Below, one piece after another: positions 11,364 to 23,100 of a stretch of DNA of 64,000 nucleotides. Under the pieces are notes generated by a model. That model made no database searches. It worked only from the letters and a program-made list of their open reading frames with translations, and had not been told where the DNA came from. Each line of letters opens with the position of its first letter. The first letter of the stretch is position 1. A program made the translations under genes and the position numbers. Origin of the DNA: Fagopyrum homotropicum. Lineage: Eukaryota > Streptophyta > Magnoliopsida > Caryophyllales > Polygonaceae. Location: the NCBI GenBank assembly GCA_033239125.1, contig BSWB01000001.1, positions 42,195,501 through 42,259,500 of the forward strand. The letters are read 5' to 3'.

Positions 11364-11409
11364 GGTCAAGCTAATGACCTTAAAGAAGCGCTTAATGGGC
11401 GGCAACCCA
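11364..11409 (+). promoter_or_regulatory. Post-pol hairpin group of element B
   Basis: GGTCAAGCTAATGACC (11364-11379), AAGCGCTT (11386-11393) and TGGGCGGCAACCCA (11396-11409), in the same order and spacing as in A, 15 bases after the pol stop. Confidence 0.6.
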
Positions 11410-11608
11410 TAAGTATATATTTTTCCCTTTTGTTTTTCTTGCTTTTGTTTAATCTCACTCTTGGTGTGCTTTGTTTTTCCTTTGTGTTTTTGGGTGCTAG
11501 ATCTTGTTGATTGTCATGAGTTATGAGATGTTGGAGGTCATGTGAAAGCCTTATGAATCAGTTGAAGGTACAAGATCCAAGCACATGGACGAGGAGGAAA
11601 GCACCCAG

Positions 11609-11670
11609 AAAAATCGGCCCGTTCTTCAGACAAATCGGCCGATTTTCCTGGGCTATGGGGCGATTTTTCC
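11609..11670 (+). promoter_or_regulatory. CGGCCG module in the 3' untranslated region of B
   Basis: Palindrome AAATCGGCCGATTT at 11632-11645, with half-sites AAAAATCGGCCCG on the left (about 11609-11621) and GGCGATTTTTCC on the right (about 11659-11670). Absent at the equivalent place in A. Confidence 0.65.
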
Positions 11671-11897
11671 TCTGTACAAAAGAAAGTGATGATCTCCAAT
11701 CAAGCATGGGTGGAGCGGAGGTGGAACTTGGACAGCTTGCGGTGCCAAGCGCGGGTTCCGACACCATAATGAACATCAAGAGCTCTCTACCATCCTTGAT
11801 CGATCATCCACCATCATCATCCAATGTGAACCGAAATACCAAAGCATCACCAATTTTACATTGTGAGGACTCTCTTTCACTTCTTTATTTAGTTTTC

Positions 11898-11935
11898 ACA
11901 TTGGGGACAATGTGTTTCTAAGTATGGGGTGGGGT
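11898..11935 (+). promoter_or_regulatory. Internal stem-loop and second polypurine tract of B
   Basis: ACATTGGGGACAATGT (11898-11913, 6-bp arms) is followed 7 nt later by AAGTATGGGGTGGGG. The same pair is in A (3359-3395) and in D on the minus strand (31207-31222 with the tract about 31187-31200). Confidence 0.65.
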
Positions 11936-13137
11936 TTTCATGATCATTTGCATGATTAGCATCTAGGATAGTTTAATTTTGTCACATGTTTCATTATGTC
12001 TTGCATCGTACATACATATTTCGAAAAATCCAAAAAATCAGAAAATTTTAAAAATTTTTTTAGTGCTTCTAAGGCTTGGATATGACCCTAATGATGAATC
12101 TTGTCTTGTGGATTGGCTATGGATGGCCTTGTGTGTTAAATTGATGATGCATATGCGGACTTGAAATACTTATCTTGAATTCCATGAATGACTTGTGATT
12201 ATGATGCTTGCCTTGATTTAATTGAGGATTGAAAGTCGAAATTGCATGCTAGTTCTTGCACACCATGTAGGAATGAATGAGGCAATTCATCTTTCTCTAA
12301 TTCTCATCTTGATCATGTTGTTTGAGCACCTCAATTGATATAAATTGACCTCTTTTGACCCTTCCGGGACTAGGAGCATGCTAGTGTGTTGAAGTGTGTG
12401 AAAAGCAAGTGTGGGGTGAAGTTGTTGATGAAAGAAATGTCATGAATGAAGTGCTGAAATTGTTGCGAAAGTGTAGCCAAAAATATAGGTTTGGGGACGT
12501 TGGCTTAAATGACAAGTAACTCGGTACACTTCACATAATCGGGTGTTGGTGCCTTGCCAAAGTCAAATAAACCGATAGTCCTAACGAGCTTTGGTATGTG
12601 TGCCCGGTGTGGATGCACCTCGAAAAAATAGAAAAAGCCCGAGGACGGCTAATCACCAAGGTTTCGGCTTTTGTACACCAATGCCATTGTCTCAAAAATA
12701 AAAGAAAAGAAAGAAAAGAAAATGAAGAAAAAATATACACTTGAAGGAAGTTGATAAGAAAATTTGAAGTTGTGGTTGTTTAGTTCCTTTCCCGGATTAG
12801 CATCACATAGCCTAGAAAATTCCCGCCTAATCACAACGTTTCTTGGCCTTCTATTTCACAAGTCCTTATGACCTACTTGCATGTGTGTAAGACTAAGTGA
12901 TTTAGATTGGATATGCTCATGATCATCTTGACTTCTTCATCTTTACACTTCATTGCATGCTATCAAGTTAAGTGTAATTGTCTTTTGATGTTTTCATTTA
13001 TTTGATACATGATTGCTTGTCCATTGCCATGAAACATGACTATGAAGGTGATCAAAAATTAGAAGCACAAACCCAAAAAGATTTTACCATCTTTCTGCAT
13101 ACATAAATCATGTCATCTTGTAGTCTATAGTTGAGAA

Positions 13138-13177
13138 TTTGCTCAGGGACGAGCAAAAATTAAGTATGGGGTATTTT
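13138..13177 (+). promoter_or_regulatory. Terminal stem-loop and polypurine tract of B
   Basis: TTTGCTCAGGGACGAGCAAA (13138-13157, 7-bp arms) precedes AAGTATGGGGTATTTT (to 13177), which abuts the TG of the 3' LTR. The tract is the expected primer for plus-strand synthesis. In A the hairpin has 8-bp arms. Confidence 0.75.
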
Positions 13178-15001
13178 TGATAACACGATTTATGACTTAG
13201 GTTTAGGTAATCATTTAGATAGATTTCTCACTCATTCATGCATGGTTTAACACTAATTCACGACGTTTGCACTCAAATCACGTATTTTGTCGAGATAGAC
13301 GTCTACACGGACTTGTGCGTTGCTTTGTAGGTATTTCGGGGGTCTTTTGGACATTAACCGATACATTAGAGGGCCAAGCCTCATGATGGTACACATCCAA
13401 AGCTTTGGAGGAGCATAATTGGAGCAACAAAGGACACAAAGACCACTATTGGTGCAAGCAATGGAGCAACTCATGGCTAGACGATCATAGCATGTTTCTG
13501 CTGAAGAAAATCGGACTAACTAGCAGCTAAATCGGCCGATTTAATCCTACTGGGTCGATTTTTGGGCCTTTGACAGCTTAAGCCACGTGTCCCACGATCT
13601 CTTGTCCGGCCTTGCTCTTGGTGGAGAATATAAGTGGTCCTGCAGGTTGTTGCTGAGCATCTCTCCTCTCCACACTCTCATTCACAGCTCATCAATTTGG
13701 GGGGAAAGATTAGAGGAGAAGAAAAGCTCTCAAGGATTGAAGGAAGAAGAAGAACACCATTCTAGGAGTGATAGTGAGGTTTTGAGTGATTTTAGAGTCT
13801 TGGATTGAAGAACTATTGCAAGGGTTGTTAGGAACGTTTTGGATCTTCATTTTAGAGTTTGTAAGTCTTGCTACAACTTAGATTCAATTGAGATTTATTG
13901 ATTTTGCTTGCTTATCTTTCATTATCCATCTATGAACACCATGTATGCTTGTTTGATGATTTTGGATCTTGATATGCATACTATTGGCTAGTTTATTGTG
14001 ATTCTGGAGTGATGGATTGATGGTTATGGCTTGGGTGATGATAAGATGGACTTATATGTTAGTTTAGGATGAATTGATTGAACCAAACCTTAACCAGAGA
14101 GGAAAATCGACCTTTTCTACAGGTAAATCGGCCGATTTCCCTGTGATCCACCCGATTTCCTTCTCTGTTGCTCTTTGAATGATGAATCTGTATGATTGGG
14201 GTGTTAGGTTGTTAAATCCTAGTGTTTATTAAGCCTAATTTAGCTTAGGATCACCTAATGCTATCAACCTAAGTGAAGGAAGAGATCTACCCGATGATTC
14301 CCGATCTTAGATACCTTAGAAGATAAATTCTAGGTAGTAGTGAGCCTCATAAGCCGCTATTGGATCGAGTGTGCTAGGATTATTGCTTGAGATTTCCCTA
14401 TTCCGAGACTTACCCGGTAAGGAGAGGGTTACCCCTTAAGTAGTATCTAGTTTGTGTGGAATTCCTTATTCTAACCCCTTGAGACCTACCCGGTAATAGG
14501 AGTTTGATGCGGGATTAGTGAAGTGAGAGACCTACCCGGTAATCGCTTCCATTAGTGAAACATTCTTTCCCCAACACCGCAGCTTGTCCTTAGAATCCTT
14601 AGAACCTTGAGTCCAATGCCATAACCGGAAATCTTGACCTCTAGAATCTACTTTTCTCTCTTGATCATATACTTGTGCTTTGTGTTACTTGTTCGTTGCT
14701 AGCTTGAGTTGTTAGTTGTTTTATTATCTTGCTTGACTTGTGATCTTTGTTTGATCACCACAAAAACCAACAAAAACATTGTGTTTTTCCATTTTCTTTG
14801 TTTCTCATCTTATCTTGGTCTAGATTCACACTATCTTTGATCATTGTTTGACTCGATTTCACCTTAGTCTTTGTGTTCGACCTCGGAATACTATCCCTAC
14901 TACAAACGTCCCGTACACTGCGGGTTCGCTAGGAGTTAGGATAATTATAACGAGTATAAGTTTAAAACCTATTGTGTATCACACATATCCTGAGCGTAAC
15001 A
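13178..15001 (+). repeat. 3' LTR of element B (1824 bp)
   Basis: TGATAACACG...GCGTAACA, the mate of 3624-5439. Palindromes at 13529-13542 and 14125-14138; followed by TSD CTTCT. Confidence 0.97.
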
Positions 15002-15006
15002 CTTCT
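15002..15006. repeat. Target-site duplication CTTCT of element B, right copy
   Basis: Identical to 3619-3623. Confidence 0.95.
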
Positions 15007-16012
15007 CTTGAATCTCATGAATGATTTGTGATCACGATGTTTGCCTAGGATGGATTGAGTATTGAAAGTCGAAATTATATGATAGTTCTTGCACACCATC
15101 TAGGAATGAATGAGGCAATTCATCTTCCTCTAATTCTCATCTTGATCATGATTGTTTGAGCACCTCAATTGATATAAATTTGACCTCTTTTGACCCATCC
15201 GGAAATAGGAGCATGATAGTGTGTTGATGTGTATGAAAAACAAGTGTGGGGTGAAGATGTTGATGAAAGAATATCATGCATAAAATGCTGAATTTGTTGT
15301 GAAAGTATAGACAAAAACATATGTTTGGGGACGTTGGCTTAAATGACAAGTAACTCGGTACACTTCACATAATCGGGTGTTGGTGCCTTGCCAAAGTCAA
15401 ATAAACCAATAGTCCTAACGAGCTTTGGTATGTGTGCCCGGTGTGGATGCACCTCGAAAAAATAGAAAAAGCCCGAGGACGGCTAATCACCAAGGTTTCG
15501 GCTTTTGTACACCAATGCCATTGTCTCAAAAATAAGTCAAAGAAAAAGAAAAGAAAGAAAAGATAGAGAAAAATATACACTTGAGGGAAGTTGATCGAGC
15601 ACAAGATTGTGGAGTTAGTTCCATTCCCGGATTAGCACCACATAGCCTAGAAAAACCCCCACCTAATCACAACGTTTCTTGGCCTTTTAATTCATAAGAC
15701 CTTATGACCTATTTGCATGTTTGTAAGACATAGTAATTTAGATTGGATATGCTCTTGATCTTCTTGGCTTCTTCATTTTTACATTTCATGCATGCTTTTG
15801 AGTTAAGTACAATTGTCTTTCCATGTCTTCATTTATTTAATGCATGATTGCTTATCCTTTGCCATGAAACATGACTTTGAAGGTGATCCAATAGTAGAAG
15901 CACAAACCCAAAAAGATTTTGCCATTTTTCTGCATACATAAATCATGTCATCTCTTAGTCTATAGTTGAGAATTTGCTCGGGGACGAGCAAACCTTAAGT
16001 ATGGGGTATTTT
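15007..16012 (+). other. 3' untranslated region of element A, second part
   Basis: Continuation of A after B. It aligns by eye with B 12170-13177. It ends in TTTGCTCGGGGACGAGCAAA (15973-15992, perfect 8-bp arms) and the polypurine tract AAGTATGGGGTATTTT just before the LTR. No gene seen. Confidence 0.85.
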
Positions 16013-16340
16013 TGATAACACGATTTATGACTTAGGTTTAGGTAATCATTTAGATAGATTTCTCGCTCATTCATGCATGGTTTAGCACTACTTAGCGACG
16101 TTTGCGCTCAATTCCCGTATTTTGTCGAGATAGACGTCTACACGGACTTGTGCATTGCTTTGTAGGTGTTTTAGAAGATTTAGGAGCTAAAACGATACGT
16201 TTGAGGATCGTTCATCAAGATGACACACCCTCGGACTCATTAGGATGCAAGCTAAAGGCTAGGGAGAGCTCATGGAACCTTGCCAACACAAGCCATGCAC
16301 CAAATCGAAGCTTAATGATCAAAGGCAAGCTGAAGCATAA

Positions 16341-16455
16341 AATCACGGATCACTGGTACTCCACGGCCGTGGTTTCAACCGTGGATTTTGCCAGGTTTTC
16401 GTGACAGCTGTGCCACGATCTCTTGGCCAGCTCTTGCAAAGTTGTAGTATAAAAG
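16341..16455 (+). promoter_or_regulatory. LTR promoter of A: CGGCCG module plus TATA box
   Basis: Half-site AATCACGG (16341-16348), palindrome CCACGGCCGTGG (16361-16372) and half-site CCGTGGATT (16379-16387) lie about 60-105 bp upstream of TATAAAAG (16448-16455). Same layout as B with different arms. Confidence 0.7.
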
Positions 16456-16952
16456 TGGTCCTGCATTGGCTGAGAGAATCATCTTGGAGCAGCCCTCCAT
16501 TATCCATTATCATCCAATCAAAATATTCTCTCAACAAGAAGATTCTTGGAGAAGGAGGTAGAAGGAAGCTACCATTGGAGAAGAGCTTGGTTGGAGAAGA
16601 AGAAGAACACACCATTGATAGATTAACATAGCCTTATAGTGAAGGATTTCGGAATCAATTTCTAGAGTTGTATGAACCATTTGAACCTTCTTTAAGAAGG
16701 GTTGTGAGTTATTCTAATTCCATTTTCAGCTTGGTTTTGTTTTAGTTCACTTGTTCATCTCTTTCTCTTCATTATCTTGCAAATGGACGCCATGATTTTA
16801 TGTTTGATTGTTTCGATTTCTATTATGAATGTTTTAGGCTAAATAGATGTGGTTCTAGGGTAAGGAAAGGATGGTTATGGCTAGGGCTATGATAGGATGG
16901 ACTTAGATTTACCTTTGGATGACTTGTCTGCATGAACGAAGTTTCTGTTAGG

Positions 16953-17008
16953 AATCACGGCTAGTTCTTGCCAAACCACGGCCGTGGAAAGGTAGAACAA
17001 ACCGTGAT
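16953..17008 (+). promoter_or_regulatory. Second CGGCCG module in the A LTR
   Basis: AATCACGG (16953-16960), CCACGGCCGTGG (16976-16987) and CCGTGAT (17002-17008). The spacers also pair partly (GTTCTTG on the left, GTAGAAC on the right). It is about 510 bp downstream of the TATA box. Confidence 0.7.
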
Positions 17009-17842
17009 CTTACCTGGCTCGATGGATCTAGTCTTAGATTGTTAGAATGTTGAAATCCTAAGTGTTTGTTGAACTAAATCTATCCTAGGGTTACCTAGTG
17101 TTAGCAACTAAGTGTTAGGAGAGATTTACCCGGTAATCCTTACTCTTAGATTCCAAAGATCACAAACCCTTGGTAGTGGTGAGCCTCATAAGCCGCCATT
17201 GGACTAAGTGTGCTAGGATAGTCACTTAGAACTAACCCTTTCGAGACTTACCCGCTAAGGATAGGTTAGATCTCTAGGCGACAATCCGGTTCGTGTAGAA
17301 TTCCGTCCCTTAGGTTCTTAGAGACTTACCCGGTAATAAGACCTCAGGAATGGACTAGTGGACCATGAGACCTACCCGGTAATTGATCCCAATCTAGAAA
17401 TACTTACTCCCAACGTATCATAGTTAATCCAAAGAATGGATAGATAGCTTGAGTCTTATGCCATAATCGGACTTTCCAACCCCTAGAATCCGCTTTTCTT
17501 TCTTTGATCTATATCTTGTTTAGTTTGTTTGTTGGAGTTGATTTGTTAGAATAGTTGATCCGTTTATTTTGCATGCTTGGTGATTCTTGATTGATCACCT
17601 AAAAACCAATCAAAAACATTGAAGTTTTCATTTCTTTATTTCTCCTCTTTTCTTAGCCTAGATCTTCACTAGTCTTAATCATTAATTGAATCAATCTCAC
17701 CTTAGTCTTTGTGTTCGACCTCGGAATACTATCCCTACTACAAACGTCCCGTACACTGCGGGTTTCGCTAGGAGTTAGGATAAATATAACGAGTATAAAT
17801 TTAAAGCTTATTGCGATTTACACACACATCCTGAGCGTAACA

Positions 17843-18165
17843 CTAGGAAAGCTCTCTTAGACCTTTAAGAGGTCATGAACATGATAATTCAAAGGAAAAG
17901 GGAACACAACAACCCACACCCTATATGAGCTTAAATACTACCCAAAGCTGGAGTAAGAACACAAGACGGAAGACAGACCATAAGGTCTTCACACACACAA
18001 GATCAACAACAATTCCAACTAACTGAAAGGGCACCTAGGTTCAAGCCACTAGATGGCATTCTCATGTATCCTAGGCCAGCCTAAGCATGCTACTAACGAG
18101 ATATAACCATAAGATTAAGGAAGGAACGAAGAGAAAGGGAGGAAGAAGCCTACTGATGAAGAAAA
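17843..18165. other. Unassigned 323-bp spacer
   Basis: The stretch lies between the end of the A LTR and the start of the G LTR. I see no long ORF, no LTR ends and no obvious match to the other elements. It may be pre-insertion target DNA or a remnant of an older element. Confidence 0.5.
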
Positions 18166-18983
18166 TGTAACACCCCAAATCCGCGGGACTCGGGATGCCA
18201 CATTGGGCTAGGATCTTACAATGGATCCTGACCCTAGCCTGAAAACAAGTTCACTGGACCTTACAATATGGCACTGGCAGATATAAAACAAATACATGAA
18301 ACGGTATAAACTGTACAACCAAAGGTAAAAACAACAACATAGCCGAGTATATAAAACAACATCCTCACACAGGAGGTACAAAAGATCATCCTCATGCAAG
18401 TGGGAAACACAACACACCCAAACCAACCACCTAATGTAAGAGAGTCCTCGGTCTGTCACCCTACCAGATCACTCAGCAGCGCCTAACCTGTAAATATCTA
18501 CAACACGGTATGAAACCGTTAGCTAACCATACATATATGTGGTAATGCATAAGTACAAACACAATCATGAAAGATAAACACATCAGTATGCTATCACACA
18601 TTTACCCATTTTATCATCTTTATATAATGGTCATTCACTCAAATCGTATATATATATATATATATATATCCATAGATGAAAATATGTGACACGAGGATCG
18701 ATATGTCCTCGCCTTTGAGCCTGTTAGCCATCTAGAGTGGAATCGGTCACACAACTAGTGTACCCTATGGGAGTGGCGTTGTGCCCTCCCGTATACCAGG
18801 TGTGGCCTGACTCAAGAGAACCTCCCAGACTCCTCGGCGGGATGAAAGGGAAAGGTTATCACAACCACGCATACACGGCAATCAATAAAACATAAGTCGG
18901 TATAAACGACATCTCATGCTATCATAGCAACATATAACACACACATCACTCATGCAATCACCCAATATAGGGATGGTAGCTAA

Positions 18984-19002
18984 GTAAGTCCTACGGACTT
19001 AC
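18984..19002 (-). promoter_or_regulatory. Palindromic splice-donor-like site in the G LTR
   Basis: GTAAGTCCTACGGACTTAC has perfect 8-bp arms. On the element's own strand it reads GAG-GTAAGT, a near-consensus plant 5' splice site. The E LTRs have the same arms with a different 2-nt spacer. Confidence 0.45.
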
Positions 19003-19534
19003 CTCAACCTCGTACACAGCTCAACCACGATCATTTAGAACCAACCTCCAATCCTGAGAGAGGGGCACTGCCTTATAACAAGGCATAAAGATATATCAAC
19101 CTCTATTCATCAAAGGGGTCACACCTAGACCCAAAGGGATCCATGAGGATCATACTCAACCTCACAAGCTCAATCAACATCAACCTAAGTCCTTAAAGTT
19201 GTACAAGGCATAAACTGATCATAACCTCAACCAAACACATCCTCACACATCTAGCATGATCCTATACACTCATACTAGGAAATGAGGGAACGAAGGCACC
19301 CTAAGGAAGGGCTAGAAGCAACACACACCTGCAGAACCAAGTGCAACACCAAGCTGGTACAGGTGGCGCAGGGACGAATAGGAGATGGCGTAGGGGCGGC
19401 TCACTGCTGGCCCAGGGGCGGTCCAGAGATGGCGCAGGGGCGGCTGGTGTGTAGAGACACACCACTTCAACTCCTTCTTCACTTCTTCCTTCGATTCCTG
19501 CACTTCTTCTTCGTCCAACACATATACATACAGA

Positions 19535-19537
<3 letters not shown>

Positions 19538-19613
<76 letters not shown>
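19538..19613. repeat. (TA)n microsatellite, about 75 bp
   Basis: Uninterrupted TA dinucleotides in the G LTR. It produces spurious Tyr-Ile ORFs on both strands. Confidence 0.97.
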
Positions 19614-19615
<2 letters not shown>

Positions 19616-20193
19616 ACATAAGCCAATTAAGGCTTGAACAAGATCCAAACCTAAGGATCTAAGCTAGGCTAAGGAAGGAGAGGAGAAGATGAAGGTAAAA
19701 AGAAAGAAAGAGGAAAAGCCATGAACTCACCAAGCTGAGCTATCTAGAGATCACACACACAACACCACCACCTCAAGCTGGCTCAACAAGGCACAACAAC
19801 ATCACCATCAGCAAACCACAAGCAAAGCCAAGCACAAAGCTCACAAAACTCACAAAAATTCACACATGGATCAAGAAGAGATCCCAATAAGAGAGGAGAA
19901 GAAATCGTGAGGGAGATGGAGCAGGAGAGAGAATGAGGTAACCCTCATCTGGAGGAGAAGAAGAAGATATAAAGGAAAGAGGGGTCAAAAAGCAAAGCTC
20001 GGGTCAAAGAAGACGGCTGCAGCCCACCATAAACCGCTGGGGCTGCTGGCCTGGCCACTGGGGTGGCTCACAGAACCGCAGGGGCGATCAACCAGGGGTG
20101 TAGGGGTGGCCCACTGCAGCTTCAAAAGTAAAAGTCAGCTGCGTCTCAACTGAGGCACAGGTGCGGGATCTCTAGAAGACTAAGGCTCTTACA

Positions 20194-20231
20194 TCTCACC
20201 CCCCTAAAAACAAGTTTCATCCCAAAACTTG
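20194..20231 (-). promoter_or_regulatory. Polypurine tract and hairpin of element G
   Basis: On the minus strand, a hairpin CAAGTTTTGGGATGAAACTTG (complement of 20211-20231) is followed by the purine tract TTTTTAGGGGGGTGAGA, abutting the 3' LTR. Confidence 0.7.
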
Positions 20232-21039
20232 CAAAATCCCAAAGTCTCTCAGACTCATAAGCCGAGGTATAACTCTCACTCTCTCTATCGGAGGTATCAC
20301 ATCTCCATTCAAAAGATCACATCCTATAACAATCTATAACCTCAACATCAACATGGAAGAATCATCAACTCCAGAAAACAGGGCCATAACGCTACCCAAA
20401 GGCGTAGAGGAATCACATATCTCGCCATACCACATCACAAGACGTAGAGGAAGCACATCTCCAGCCAAAACATATCACGGGCATAGAGGAAATACATCTC
20501 TAGCCAAACCATAAATATATACAACGTATGGAGGAATCACATCTCCACTGAAACTATGTCCGTCAAGGTAGCATGGAAGAAAGAACCATCTCTAGCTGAA
20601 TCCTAATCACACCCAAATAGCATGGAGGGAAGAACCATCTCCAACCATAAATATAAAACATACTCAGGTAGCATGGAAGAAATAATCATCTTTAGTTATG
20701 ACATACATCACGCTAGCATATCAAGATCTACTAAGCTCATACATCACAGCATAGCTAGCATGGAATAAACACATCAAGGCATATAAGCACAACATTCATC
20801 AAGATAGTACTAAGGTCTACTCGTGCTCCCACAAATGGGTCTGTCCCAACATATACTTTGGATAGTTCCTCAGGATACTATCCTCAGTCTCTCACATGAT
20901 CTCTTCAGGTCCTCATCTTGACCACGATGTCCTCAATATGAGAATGCCTTTCGAATGCAAGCGTCTCATATCTCATTCTAAGAATGTAATCGAATGCTCA
21001 ACAAAGGTGTGGTTAGACTCAACCACCAAATCATCATAA

Positions 21040-23100
21040 CTCACAAAGTGTCTCGAATATGGTATATACTTCCTCAGTTGAGACACATGAAACACTGGTG
21101 AATATCCTCTGACCTCAGAGGTAAAGCTAAACATCATGCTGCCTTCACAATATTGATCAAGATCTCAAGTAAACCGACATATTGGAAACTTAGTTTCCCT
21201 TTTATGCCAACACATCTGACATTTCACAGTGGAGATACTCTAAGCCGAACATGAATCCTTACTTGAACTTTAGAGGTCAACGCCTCTCGTTTGCATATGA
21301 TATCTGGCGACTCTATACAGCCAGCATTCTTTCTCTAATCAGCGTTACTTGAACTATAAAATCCTGAATCTGATCAGGTGTTATTCCACTAATACTGCTA
21401 GGTCAATTCTAGCATAAAGGTATACGACATCTATGTCTATATATTGCCTCATAGGGCCATCCCAAAAAGATGCACATCCATCATTGTCATATAATAAACT
21501 CATTAATGGTAGGTAATCTAACCATCCACGCTTCCAACTTACAATTCATAATAGATCCTTAAGATCTAGATGGTCCTCTCTAACTGAACATCTGTCTGGG
21601 GGTGAAACGTAGTCATGAAGTATAGACTCGTCCCCAAAGCAGTATGTATCTGCTGCCCAAAATCTCAAGTAAAACATCCATCTCGAAAAAAGATGATCGT
21701 TCTCGTACACCATGGACTCTCACTATCTGTCTAGTGTACTCCTCAGCCAATACATTTTCTAGCCATGTCTTTCTGATAGGAATGAAACGTGCCGGTTTCA
21801 TTAATCTGTCATCAACGATTCAGGTACATCAAAACTCCTACTGAGCCTCAATCCCATCACAAGATCCATAGAGATGTCTTCCCCAATTCCACTACTGCAC
21901 TGGTAGTGGATGGAGCTCATCCCTAGGTCGGTAATGCTCTATCTGTTCTAATGGAGAATTGTGGTGCCTCATTACGAGACATCTTCTCTCTAAACCCCAT
22001 CAAGGCCGGGCAGGTCCCCTGCTTCTGCTGGACCTCATCCAACAGACCAGGTAGAACCTCTAGGTATAACTGGTATCTTCATCAAGGAACTGATTATCCA
22101 ACTCTAGCCAAGCTAGATCTCTCTGAAGCTGAGGCTGAACTGTCAGTCTCATAATTGTCTTCTCTCGAGACGTCTTTCTGTTCAAGTTGTCAGTGACAAC
22201 ATTCAACTTCTCTGAATGATATGAAATCTTCAGGTTAAAGTCTTGATCCACTCGAGTCCTTAACGCTAGTGGTTATTTAACTCCCACGGTATAAAAACGT
22301 ACCTCAGACTCCTATGGTCTGTGGAAACCTGACATGAAATATCACCCAGGTATTATCTTCAAATCTTCAAGGCTTGAAATACCATTGCTACTCTAGATCA
22401 TACGTCAAGTAGTCCTCCTCATACGTCTTCAGTTGTAGACACATATATCAATAACTCTACTCCTCTGTATTAATGCACATCTCAAACTTAGCTGGGATGT
22501 ATCACCGTAAATCACGGGATTCCCAGAATCTTCTAACTATAACAGAATAGAAGCAGAGGTCAAGTGCCTCTTCAATTCTTCAAAGCTCTGGTATACCGCC
22601 TGACAACACAATTTTGGTGGTTATTCTCAGAAGACTCGTAAATAGATGCACATTCACAAAACCCTTCCTCAAAATATTGATAATAATCGGCTGAGTCGAG
22701 AAAACTATGAATTCCTTAATGTTCATCAGTACCTTCCATGTTACAACATACTTAATCCTCGCCAGGTCAACCATGATCCCACTGGCGGAGATAACATGGC
22801 CTAAGAAGGCTACCACTGGCACCTCAACTCACATTTAGAGAGCGTAGCATACAACCCTCTATCTCTTGAAATCTGCAGAACTGTCCTCAGATGATCGGTC
22901 TGCTCCTCTCTACTATGAGAGTATACCGACATGTCATCAATGAACATCACTACAACCAAATCAAGGAAATCAATGAAGATACTATTCATTAACTCCCTGA
23001 AGACTGTCAAGGCATTCATCAGCCCCAAATGGCATCACTATTACTCGTAGTGTTCATAATGGTACAAAAGGTTGTCCTATGTATATCTTGCTCTCTCACC
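21040..23100 (-). pseudogene. pol: Degenerate pol of element G
   Basis: No frame is open for long, but minus-strand fragments appear in pol order. RT: the peptide at 23028-22810 has NALTVFRELMN and the catalytic FIDD. RT thumb: 22822-22580 has VAFLGHVISASGIMVD. RNase H tail: 22251-22060 has LKISYHSEKLNVVTDNLNRK. Integrase core: 21801-21613 has RFIPIRKTW and QIVRVHGV. Integrase C-terminus: about 21290-21050, resembling the FHVSQLRKY-type end. Many frameshifts and stops separate these. Function is lost. The motifs fit a chromovirus (Tekay/Del or relative) rather than Athila. Confidence 0.8.

Larger units (their letters stand above)
11349..13177 (+). other. 3' untranslated region of element B
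   Basis: No third ORF is present. It contains the post-pol hairpins, one CGGCCG module, the internal stem-loop with polypurine tract, a stretch shared with A (15300-15540) and with D (minus strand, about 30440-30650), and the terminal polypurine tract. Low-complexity purine runs (12700-12730) give the short antisense ORFs seen here, which I do not count as genes. Confidence 0.8.
3624..15001 (+). mobile_element. Complete Athila-type Ty3/gypsy element B (11.4 kb)
   Basis: The element is delimited by LTRs 3624-5439 and 13178-15001 (TG...CA ends) and a 5-bp TSD CTTCT. It has a tRNA-Asp primer site, one gag-pol reading frame with a single nonsense codon, a 1.8-kb 3' untranslated region with no third ORF, and a polypurine tract before the 3' LTR. 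The LTRs differ by about 16 substitutions plus one 8-bp indel by eye, so insertion is recent. It lies in the 3' untranslated region of element A. Lineage call: Athila, from RT/gag similarity, the tRNA-Asp primer and the large LTRs. Confidence 0.97.
16013..17842 (+). repeat. 3' LTR of element A (1830 bp)
   Basis: Starts TGATAACACG and ends GCGTAACA. Both ends match the B LTRs closely, but about 16160-16640 (U3 and promoter) is strongly diverged and carries CCACGGCCGTGG modules in place of AAATCGGCCGATTT. A U5 stem-loop CCCGTACACTGCGGG is at 17748-17762. Confidence 0.94.
18166..20193 (-). repeat. 3' LTR of element G (2028 bp)
   Basis: On the plus strand it runs TGTAACACCCC...GGCTCTTACA. It contains (TA)n at about 18650-18670 and 19538-19613. 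It is homologous to the E LTRs (same opening, GTTAGCTAAC palindrome, GTAAGTCC inverted repeat, internal TA tract). Confidence 0.88.

Noticed and set aside
17843..18165. Host gene exon in the spacer
   Set aside because: No convincing ORF or splice pattern is seen; it is left unassigned.
19312..19662. ORFs rich in Tyr-Ile over the TA tracts (also 24733-25060)
   Set aside because: They are translations of (TA)n and (AC)n microsatellites on either strand.
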